Both the position numbers and the translations under genes were made by a program. Source: Serinus canaria (lineage: Eukaryota > Chordata > Aves > Passeriformes > Fringillidae). From it: a stretch of 64,000 bases of DNA. Within the stretch, counting starts at the first letter, position 1, and each line of letters opens with the position of its first letter. The notes beneath the pieces are model-generated. The model made no database searches. It saw only the letters and a list, made by a program, of their open reading frames with translations, and was not told the origin of the DNA. Below, in pieces: positions 27,101 to 39,100 of this stretch. The stretch spans positions 50,697,174 to 50,761,173 of the forward strand of contig NC_066315.1 in the NCBI RefSeq assembly GCF_022539315.1, written 5' to 3'.

Positions 27101-30100
27101 TGGCCTCCTTTTCTACAACAGCAGCAGCAGCAGGGGTTTCCTTAGCCTTAGGTTCCCCAGGTGGAGTTTCTTCAGCCTCAGTCTTCTGTTATTGATTTTT
27201 AAGTAGATAGTGGAAAAATTGTTGAGGAGCATATGATGTTGGGGAGGAAGAGGGAGAAAGGGAACTGTGCCTGGCACAGTGTTGCTTCAAGCTCAGTCTT
27301 GCCAGGCTTTGTCCCCAGTAAAAGACAGCATGTAAAGGGCATTTTCATCATCAGTGTTCCCTATGTAAATGAACCACTCCTACATGCCTCCCTCATGAGG
27401 AAAGCTTCCTGAGTTATAGTGAGAGGTAATGGAAGTGGGGGGAAAGCAGTTTGCTCAAAAATGCTCCAAAAACTGCTGGCAAGGCCAGAAATTGAAACTG
27501 GCACCTATGTGTACCAACCCTAGTCTTCAAACATGAGTTTTAAAAATTACCTCCTCCTCCCTGGTTCTGTCTGTTCTCAGACAATATACCCTCCTCCAGT
27601 GAGGGTAAGAAGCAATGAACAGAGAGTGAGACTCAAACAGTTTTTATATGCACAAACAACGACTGATTGAATACTAGCAATGAATTCTAGCAATCAACTC
27701 TGTTTTCCTATTAAAATGCATTCTCTCTTGAGCTCTTAATCACCTATGAGGCACTCATTTATCAACCTACTATTGGGATTTCCACCCTTTTAAATTCTGG
27801 CCTCAGGTTGTTTTCCAACAAGAGAACCTATAAAATATCACCAGCCTTGCAACATGTTCAGTCTTGTGGCAAAACAGCTCACAGCAGAAGAGTGATCTCC
27901 AATAGAGACATTACTCTGCAAATACATGCACCTAACAAGAGGAGAGCTCCAAGCTGTGCTCAGCAGATTTGATTTATAAATTTGGCTGACTCAATCAGAT
28001 TATCATAAGCCCCAATGATTAATTTGCCATGAACAAATTGCTCAGCATAATATGAAGCTCAAAAGCAATTGCTTTGCAGTTGATAACAGGTTGCTGGCTA
28101 GAATGTGGTATCTCCTGTGATGAGGAGACAGCTTCTATGAAATTCTTTAACATCTTTAAGACCTTCTCCTCCTGAGATTTTTCAGGAAAAAAAAAACCCC
28201 ATAGCTTCTCAATTCTTTGCATACACTCCTTAAGCAGGCTGATTTTTAATGAAGTACAGAGAAATTTGCCAGAGAAGACCTTCAGGATTTGGCAGAGCAT
28301 TAAGGAGCACTCACTCGTATATTATACAATACTGTGCAAAAATTTCTCTGTGTAGTGCATTAATGACAATTCTAGAGAATTTCATAAGAAATAGGACTGA
28401 AATGAGAAATATAAAGTAGATTTATCCCAGGTAATGTGTTTCCTGACATTTAATGATGGAAGATTCTTTCAGACTTAAAATCACAAGTAACATAGAGCAG
28501 ACTACATTGATGTGCTTCTAGTCACTCATTGAAAAGCATTATTTTACCACATTGCAGCTATGAATAAAAATACTCTCAGGATATTCAGTAACCATCATGA
28601 GCACAAACACCACATTAAATAACATTAAATATCACCCTGCTGCTATTAAGTAACTATAGCACTCACCCAGCAATGCTGTTATTCTCATCCTTGCTCCAGG
28701 GTAAGCAAAGACGTAAGAGGAGCTAAGAAACTGCCCAGGTATGATCACTTCTGAGAAGATTGTGCCCTCCTTAGAAGTAGACTGTGTCCACTATTGATAT
28801 GGTGGTGAGTTGATAAAATTACAGCAATTTTTGAGATATGTATCAGCTCCTTGCTGTACACTGGACCATAGTACTCATTCTAGTAATTTCTTAAATGCAA
28901 TAAACGAACAGACTGTTTGACTACACCTTTATAAAATAAACATAGCTTACAATGTTCTGGTTTTCTTTTCTTTTGCTCTGTGCTATCCTTGTGAAAGATT
29001 GTTTCAGTGAATATGGATTTACAACTACAATGATATCATCAACTCTCCCAAATGGAAGACTTGCATAAGGTGGTGTGATTTAAAGGACTGAAAACAAAAC
29101 CCAACACAACTTACCAAAGGCTCTTCCACATTCTCATTTGATTGCACTGTAAATGCAGAGATATCCTAGACATAGAAATGAAAAACAATAATGTAAAAAT
29201 ATTTGAGACAGTATATTTGCAGGTGTCCATTAAAGACCTGATTTTTAATGGCTTACTCAGATAAAATCACTAAGTACATTTACATAGAATAAGATGGCAA
29301 ATTAATGGAACTAAAATTATATTTATATTTATTTAGATTATCTGAGTACCATTAATATTAAAACCATTATTTTATCAGTTTTATATTCAATGTTTCTAAA
29401 CCAGCATTTTTCACCTCACTAAAGGTAGTGAACACATGTGATTCACACCCTTCATTAAATACATGTGATTCACAAGGACTTCATTTAAGGTGCAATGCAC
29501 TTCTAAGTTGTAGAACTCTGAATTAGTAGATTACACATGGCTGTGCCTGCAGAGTATGCCAGCTGTAAGGTAATTCCCTCTTGATCATGGGCTTTTATTT
29601 GAATAATAACTATAGCAATTACAAATACAAAATTTTACCTGTACTAAGTAGAAAAATGGAGGTGTTTCCCAACATCTTGCTCACTCAGAACCAATTAATT
29701 TGCATATTATTGCTGGGCCAAATTATTTTTCTAACACAGAGGAGAGAGAAAATACGTATTTTCTCCAGATAAAAATTTTGTCTTAATTATCAGATCCTTG
29801 TGCTTTGCCCCTTCCATCTGGATCCTTTACTATACTAAATGTCCTGGAACAGAATGGTTAATCATAGAAAGACTCATTTCCATCCTCGTATAAGCTGAGC
29901 CTTTTTGGGTACTTTTAAAATTTGGTGTACAGGGTGTGCTGTGGTTGAGTCAGTCTCTAAGAGAATGCTGGAAAAAAATAAGGCCCTAGGTATTCCACCT
30001 GAAATTTGGGATTTTAATACAGCCCGGGAATCTGAAAGCATAAACACGGTGTGTTTACGTGCTGTATCTCTGTGATGCATACCACAAACTCACTATCAGC

Positions 30101-33100
30101 ACCATAGCAGATAAATAACTTAGGTTAAACTTTGAGAATAAAATGTATCTTAAGTAAAAATGAAGAAAAAAATAAAACTCACTACATATTTACACAGAGA
30201 GTTACTGAAAATAGGTGAAACTGAAAATGTGCTTAACAAGATTTTGGGATTGTGAGAATAATAATCCACAAAAGAGCACAATAAAACAGCTAGACTAGCC
30301 ATTTTAGGAGAAAACAGCTGTCCCACTAAGGCAGTCAGATATTTCTCTTTAGACTCTGTCTTGCCAAAAGTCTTAAGAGTATTAGAATCTTTCTAGCAAC
30401 ACCTAAGAATTTCTGACAATAGACAAGGTACGGATTTGAGACAATATGATGTTTCAATTTAGCTTGTCTGTAGAACAGATTTCCTGAATTTTTATAGCCA
30501 GTTCTAGTGCCTTCCTAATAGCACAGAAAAAAAAAAAATCTCAAAACCTGTTTATTTCTTACCTGTGCAAATCCATTAAATGCTATGGTGGATCCCTAAG
30601 TAAAAGTGAAGATCAAAACAAATTATCATTTGTTTACTAAATCTGAACATGAGTTAAAACATTTTTATTTGCAAAATAAAAATGTAGGCCAGACATAAAA
30701 AAAAAAGAAACAAAAAAGAAAAAAGAGAAAAAAAAATAAAATGAAGGGTAAGGCAGCAAGAAATTTTTACAACAGTGGTATTTGGTAACAGACATCACAT
30801 TAAAGAAAACGAGAAAAAGAAAAAACAGAATACCTTAAATATTTTTAAAAAACAATAATTAAAAAAAAGACCAGGTGCATTTAAAGATCTATGGGTAAAA
30901 CAAAAAAGCTGCCAGACACAATTTGTCTTCACAGTTCAATGCTTCATTCACCATTTTTAAATGTATTTAGTCAGCCTGCTTGACGGGCTGAAGGGCACTA
31001 CACCATGAAGAGTCGCATGGCAATTTTTCAAAAAAAGAAATAGCATGGACTTAGGAAGGGCAGTAGGAAACACACAAATGGAATGTTTATAAACAACAAG
31101 CTTATGCTTGGCCTAAGGAACTCTTTGTCTAGACTACACTACACACTGGGGTAGGTACCTCTTCTTTATCAGCCTCAATTTCCTGGTACAACAATCCATA
31201 TCTCCGGTTAGCAATTTCATCTTCAGATAAATCTGAGTTGTTGGTCTCATTGTCTTTAGGACTAGTTGAACTCTCGGTGCTAGCATTTCTGGAATTTCCC
31301 ATTTGAAACAGAGACAAGGGTCTAGCTATCTCCTTGCTCGGTCCAGGATTGCTACTGCCTGCCCGCTCTCTGGGCAAATCTTGTTTTACTAGTGTCTCCT
31401 GAATTATGTGGCCTGTGCTTGCACCTACTTCCCCCCAGCTGTTATCAGTACCTCCTAGGTCTTCTGTAGACCATTTATTACTAATGCCTAACCAAACATT
31501 TTCCATGTTACCTTCCTCTGAGTTTTGCTGCTTGGGGAAAAAGGGCCAATTATCCAGTCCATTGGCTTGGCTATCTGACAGACTAGAAAAACCCCAGGAA
31601 TCATTAGTAACTGTTGGATCCCAGTTTGCCAGCCAGGGCTCTGTTTCCAAGGCTTCAGGGACACTACTGCTAATCACTTCAGTGGCTGCTGTTGCTGTCC
31701 TACCTGTCACTTGGTCATCTGCATTATCTAGGCAAGGATTATCACAGCTTGTGCTAGCAGCATCAGCTGCCTTGGGTAGCAATGTCCACTGTTCTTCAGC
31801 AGCAGCTTGACCTTTAGTACCAGTACTACCATTTGGGAGGTGGCTGATGCTATTATCTTCAGTTCCTTTACCAGACTCTTCTGTACTGAATAATTCAGCA
31901 TCACATGGATCACTTCCAGTATCTGGAAGGTACTTGCCTGTGTGGTCTAGGTCAACATGTGCCCTCGTGTTTATACACTCCATGGATGTACTCTGTCCAG
32001 TACCACTGTCAGTTTGATCTAAGGCCTCCTCAAATGTATTTTCATGGTCCTCATCCCAGATACCAAGAACTCTCTCAGGTTCAGAGCCAGTGCTTTCTAC
32101 AGTCTTACAGTTGTACCCCCCTATTTTGTCCCTACTTTCTAGCCCTGTGCTCAGCAATGGTATTTCGCTATCCATCTCCTCAATGACATTGACCTGTTTG
32201 AATTCTTCTTCTGTAGAGTTTTCTAGGTTACCACCACTAGCTCTCCCAGTATCCCCATAATTATCTTCAAACTCCTGTAAATTTTCTACCTCTGTGCTGA
32301 CTAAAATTTCAAGATCTGACTTTGCTAAACCGTTATGAAATTCTGCCTCACTGTTTCCTTTGGTTTCACAGCTTTGCTCTTCCAGTTCCTCTGTACTTTC
32401 TACCTCCTTGTAGTTAGCTCCAGTCTCTACCTTTTCACTTGGCTTGACACCTGCCCACTCGTCTTCCTCATGCTCTTCCTCTGCCTTTTGCACATCACAT
32501 GGGAGTGGTTCATTCAACAAGCTATCAGTTCCAAGGATGGGTGCCTCAAAACTGGTTACATTCTCTAAAGGCTGATTGGTCACCACATCTTTCCACACGA
32601 CACTTTTGGCATCCAACTGGTCCTCCAGTGAAGTCCTCTGGTTTTCGTTTACAGAAGCTGGCCCTGGTGCAGCATCCTCCTGCTCACCTACTGCAGGCCA
32701 AACATTAGCAGGCAGAGTACCCGTGGATTCACTTGAGTTTTGCTCTGCCCTGGGGAAAAGCAAAGAACTGCCTGCAGTAATTTCCTGGCTGATACTGGGT
32801 GTGCTAACATCTAGGCCCCAGTTGAGTGAACCTAGATCAGTTTGAGATCTGTTAGTATCTTCTGATGACCCACTGTTTGGGGTTTCCTCCATGATCAGGT
32901 TACACAAGGAAAGACTTTTTGAAGAATCAGGCTTTAAGCAGACAGAAAAGCAAAGAAAAAACACAAGATGAAAAAGATAAAGGCGGACTTGATGAGAAAA
33001 CACAACATTTATATTTTACAAGAGCAATTTTAATCTAAAGAATGAAGTGACTACATTAAGCAATTTTAGGAAAAGCTATGTGATTTGCAATATCTGAAGG

Positions 33101-36100
33101 CAATAAATTGTAATGCAAAAGAGCAGCACTGATATACAAAACCAGAAAACTATGCATTACACCACCGTGATTAAAGAAGTCTCTAGAGTGGTTGTCATTT
33201 TGGGGGGAGGTTTGCTTACCGGCTGCACCAATTCGCTGCTTGTCTGTATAGAACGAAGTCATACACATAAAACACAGAAAAGAAGAACATGATTTACTTT
33301 GATACAGCAGCAGTTCATTAATTAGCAGCTCTCTAACCAGCTGCAGTTACCAAATCAGAGTGGGGAAGGAGCAGTGGGTCCTTTCCCACCACTCCAACCA
33401 AGACTAATTCCTGGCCTCTGAATTTGAAATCTCTGAATTACATTATAAAAAAAGTTCTTCATGTATGTTGAATATTGATCACCTCTTGCTTTCCCCTGTG
33501 AGTCACTAACATTTTTATTTCAAATGTTTAGCTATGAAGTACACTGGCATTTTTAAAAAAAAAGAACAAAGATGAAAAAAATTATAATACAGAATAAATA
33601 CATAACATTAAAAGGCTATAAATAAACTGTGCAAAAAGAAGAAATTAATAAAACTATCTAAGTTTAGAGCAATACATTCTCAACATTTCTAGGTTATTTC
33701 ATGTAGTCCAAATATTTGCAGCCTTGAAATTTTGGCTAGCCTACATATATGACTGTTTTTATCAAACCTTATTTAACTTCACTCAATATAAGGACATACA
33801 CATTTAATGTACATCATACATGGAATGTGAAAAAGACTGTGCTGTGAATCTGAATACATGACAAGCATTCACAGATTTCTGTGCTGGCTGAAGCTACAAA
33901 AGGTCAAACATGGACATACCAGGCTCCATGTCAAGTCAACCTAGCTAACTCCATTACATACAGTCAAAAGAATGCTCACAAAAAATGGGTTGTTTTCTTC
34001 CTGCAGATCATTTAATGTGATTTGGCACCAGGAGGAAGAAAGAAGGATTCATTCAGTTTCTTATAGCAGCAGTTTCTTTTGTGAGTAACTCCAGTTCACT
34101 GTATTGCTCACAAAGACAAGCTAAATTCTTTCTTTACTCCTAGTTTTGAGAAAATGGTTGTCCACTGGGTTAACGGACACTGTCAGGTATTTAAAACAAG
34201 TGACTAATATCCATTATTACCTTCTAATAGCTGAACTTTGGCCATATTAAAAGCAACACACTTAGCTGCAAAGATTGTGAATCTTTTAGCCTAGATTTCT
34301 GACATCATTTAGGTTTTGTAGGCTAAGTAACAGAGATTATTTTTTGTTGTTAGTTTTAAAAGATACCCAGTGGCTTCATATACTTGAAAGAGTTTTTTCA
34401 TGGCCTGTGAATTCTTTATCTCGGCTTTTGGTAAAAGAATTGTAAATGTGAGTTTAAGTTACAAAATCAGAGGCACAGAAATACTATTATGTATGTCAGG
34501 CTTACCGTCCATAGGTCCCATGGCAATGTCTGGAAAAAGTAGCGAAAGAAAGAGCTTGTCAGAAAAATACCATTCCGGAATGGTATGTCCAACATGCTTC
34601 ATAACAATGCCCATTAAATGAGAAGAGAGAACTTATTTATAAGCATGCTTATAGTACATACATATTTTATATATTAGCACATGTCCATATGTGCATGTCT
34701 CTACACATCTGCATAATACTTTTTGTTATAAAGGATGGGAAGTATGCAATGCATTTTGGTATTTCCCATTTCAAAGTAGTTGTTGCTTTCCAGCAAACCC
34801 ACATGTGTGCATGAGTAATGGCCACATTTGGAGCTGGGGACTAAATGACTTCCAATAGGTATACACGCCTCTGCAAGGTGTCAGCTTTAAAGAGATTACA
34901 AAGTTGGGGTTTTCTAGCCAGTTAAAAATGACACAGATAACCACTGAGAATTAGTGGCCTTCCTCACAACACTGACACTAGAAAGGAAAATGGCATACTA
35001 TTTGGGAAAGGAAATAAGAAAGCTGACTAATATTTTCTTTTTCTTGTCCAGTCTGTTAATTAATGCTAGTGACCTCTCAACAGAAGAGCTAAACAAACAA
35101 ATGAAAGAAAAGCAGCAGACTTCATGCCAAATATTTATAGCCCACCACATGAGACGGAACTCTGCTGGTTCGTATCAAAAGAGAAGAGAGCCAGACAGGT
35201 TTAGAAAGGTCCTTTCTAATGCAGCCATAGAAACAGAAAAGCAACTGCAGGAAGGACAGACCAGGGCTCACCTACTGTGGTTGGATCACCCTGGCATAGT
35301 GGAGGGAGGTAATTAATTAAATTAACAACAGACAAGTCATGCCAGGCCTTCCAAGGAATCATGCACAGATGACTACCTCTCTCTCCACACTCCTACCTCA
35401 GCTGTTTCCTGAATGGAAAATATCCATGACTGAAGCAAAAACTATACACATATGGAAATACCATATAAGGCTCTCTTCTTAATCTCCCTGCAAGCACAGG
35501 GCTCTCCAGCCACAGGTTTCATTCTCTCTATACTGCCATAGTAATCACCCTGTCAACTCCAGGGAAAACAAGACCCAGACTGCAGGGCTGTCCTCCCTTC
35601 TAAAATCATGGTGCTCTGACTCATCCACAGTTCTTGTAGATGTGGGCCATTTTTTCTCATATGCCTTTGTTCTGCAGAAAGGCGAAAGGAGTGAGTAAAA
35701 CTGCTCAGTGAATTCTTCCTATGCCCCTATATGAAAAGTTACTATGTTACTTTTTTAATACAAATTTTCTACACAAAATTATATTCTGTATTTCATGGCA
35801 TAGTTGAATATAAAATAACTGTTTTTCACTAAAGTAATAAACTTTTCTACAATCTGTACAATATGATGTCAGAACAAATATGTTCTGTCATAAGAGTTAA
35901 GTATCTTTTGTTTAATGATCCCACTGCTCTAATCAGCATTATTATAAAACAAGCTGAAAGAGTAGTTAGCAAAGTCCCACTTAGTCTTTTCTGTCACTGC
36001 TGAATGCTATGGAATGTCATTTGCCTTCCCCTTCCTTTTCTCTGTTTAAAAGGAGAAAAAACATAACAAGTAAAATGCACAAAGCTTTTGCTAGAATGAA

Positions 36101-39100
36101 ACACTTCTCATAGCAAATCTCAATGAGAAAATTTGGCTAATGTTCAGAGTGTTGACAGTGCATTCTTTTTCTGACAGCACATACCTCGTCAAAGATCGCT
36201 ACAGATCTCATTACATAACTAGGGCTTCACACTGAATAAGAAATTAATTAACTGAGGTAGAGATCAGCAGAGAATCAGGACCATGTCAGCCTTAAAGCTT
36301 CTTGTCTTCTCAATCCTTTCCCAGTGCTGCAGTTCTGAACAGCTGACAAGTCTTCTCATGTCTCACAGAACAAGCCAGATTAATGAATGATAGGTCTTGC
36401 TAACAGTGTATTAACATTGTTTCTTTGTGTACAATACAGGGATACAGACATGTGGGCCATGAGATCTTCCCTACTTTGCTACCTGGCCTTTGGGTAGTGA
36501 GGTGAATTCTAGATTTTAAAATAGCATGTCCTGTAGGATAAGCCAATGAATATCAGCAACTTGATTTATAAGAATTTTCTTTTTTTTTTTTTATTTTAGT
36601 TTTCCTCTTTCTTTTTTTCATATTGCTGCAAAAAGCTACCATTACAAATATTACTATTGAATGTAGACTTTCAATAACACGACATTCTATAAGAAAACAC
36701 CCTATTCCATACTCTAATTTTCCTTGAGGTTAGGCCTAAAGTAGATCAATAGCAAAACCAGTCAGATCATACCACTGCTTGATACAGAAACTCCATCAGA
36801 GTAAAGCAACTGCATGCTGACTCCATGAGACCTAGGTCCTCTAAGGTATCTTTCCAGACATGAAGAATCAAAGTCAGGTCAGAAAAGTTGTCAGAAAAAC
36901 AGGCACTGGAGAATAATAATGTTTACACTATGAGTTATTCTAACGATGGAAAGTAATAGCTTGCTAAAGTCAAGGTAAAGGTACCAACAACCATTCTCAT
37001 CAGCAGACATCTCATTTTACCACATAACAATTTCCTCTCCTTCCAGTACACCATCAAGTACATTATTACTGACGGGGAAGACAGAAGGCTGACTTGTGCT
37101 TCTCAGGAAGATAAAGTTTTTCAGATACTCCTTATTAATACATGAGGCAAACCTTTTCTACTAAACACAGTATATTGCATTCATATGCTTTGACTATGGC
37201 AAGGCAAAGAGATACCTGAGACATGGGTGAATGACTAACTCCTGTTGATACAGCTTCTGGCTTGAAAGGGTCGAAGTCCAAATCCAGTAATGATTCCTCT
37301 TTCTTAGCTTCAGGTACTTCATTCTTTTAGAAGAGAAATATAACTCTTGAAAAACTTAACTTTTAAAAGCTGCCCTGTGCAGTAAAATATTAAAATGATC
37401 AAGAAAAAAAACCAAAACACCCCACAGATTTACTAGCTATGGTGCACACCAGAAGGGGAAGAAGCTCTGAAGACTTTCCTGAGTTTGGTATAAGTTTTAC
37501 TTTTACGAGATTCACTCTTATGATGTCTTTGGTTTCTCTGTAATAGAGGTTTGCCTTTTCAGGCTAAACAGTCACAGCCCTTTCAAAGAAGTGTTGAGTG
37601 TGCATCACTTGATGTTGAAGGCCCTTTTAAAGTGCTTTGAGACACAATCAAAGTTAAAAACTACATAAATGACACCCAACGCCCATACATTCTAAGAAGT
37701 TAGTCTCTTCCCAAACACAGACATTAGTAAAAAGCCAATACAGAAGGATCTGAATGCATTTGAATTAAGTTTTGATTCTGAACATGTATACCAATTTACA
37801 ATTAATGTTGTCTTTAGCTCTAAACTTTAGGAAACATCTGATAGTAAGGAAGGTTGCCCAGAGCAACTGGAAGGTTGCCCAGTAACGTTGTCCACTGGAA
37901 GGCTGCAAGTAAAGTTGCCCAGAGTAGTAGTCATGGATGTTCCATCCTTAAAAGTGTTCAAAGCCAAGTGGGATGGAGCATTGATCAACCTGGTCTTGTG
38001 AGGGCTATCCCTGTCCATGGCAGGGGGAAGAAACTAGATGATCTTTAAGGTCTCTTTCAACCAAAAACATTTTATGATTCTATGATATGGTCTTATTAAA
38101 CTGGATTACCAGGGTTGAGTCTTTTTGGCTTGCAATTAATAAATTAGCCAAGGCCTCTGAGGTCACTATAAAAATATATACACATATATATGTCCAATGG
38201 GCTACAGGTCTTTTCTGCTATAAATTAACTTGAAAAAACTATCAGTGTGTTTCAACATAAAATTCTAATTAGTGTGAAACTATAGCTGAGATTTAATTAT
38301 CATTAATTGTAAATATTCTAGGCAAGCATCTTGGTCTTGCTAACAAGGCTAGTACTGCCTACTGCTAGTTGTTCAGTTAAACAGTGAGAGAGCTTGTACG
38401 ACTGGGCAAGTCTACTGCAATATGGCACGTATAAACCCAGCAAAACTAGGAGATAATAATAATAAAGATGATGACAATGATAGTAAAAATAATGAGCAAA
38501 GACTTTCTGTTATTAAAACATTTAAGAGTATAAACATTCCAAATTACTGTTACTATTGGTAAACAGATGTTCAAAGTTAGGTAATTAATGGCTTCCATTA
38601 TGCCACAAAACACCTTAACTCTCTGTGTCACCTGCAAACATGGTCAAAAGGGCTACTCAGCTCCCATGTTAGGAGTGACAGAGTGACCTAAAACTCTTCA
38701 GTCTGTAAGAGGAGCTAGGCGTGATGTCTATATCAGTGTGAGAGGCACAGGGGTTTGGCTACTCCCTGATTCTTCAGGGAGGCAGGAAAGCAGTTGGCAG
38801 CAAAGTTCATGAGGGCAAATGTAAAATAAAGAAGCGGTGCTGCTCCATGAGGCACAGGGTCTAGCTGGGGACCTTCTCAGCTTCAGGTACTGTGAATGTG
38901 AAAAATGTGCACATGCTGAAAGAGTGAATAAATTTGTGGCAAAGTAGTCTGCTGAGGCTTACTAAATTGGTAGAAATCACGTTGAGCAAGCCCCAGAGCA
39001 GCAAAAGAATGGAGGCTAAGAGACTCTAGTAGAAGAAGGTATCAGGAGTACCAACATTGCTTGCCTTGATTTATCTTCTTAGGCCATAGACCAGATAAGG

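Larger units (their letters stand above)
33244..37215 (-). other. AMPH: AMPH introns flanking the PWDLW microexon
   Basis: No repeats recognised. A 20-bp perfect palindrome lies at 34567-34586. The 120-codon plus-strand frame at 34954-35316 has no recognisable similarity. Confidence 0.7.

Noticed and set aside
31406..32845. Several plus-strand open frames of 69-134 codons
   Set aside because: Antisense shadows of the giant AMPH exon; stop-poor because the opposite strand is coding.
34954..35316. Plus-strand frame of 120 codons with charged residues
   Set aside because: Length is within chance expectation for a 64-kb window; no splice context, no family recognised, antisense in an intron.
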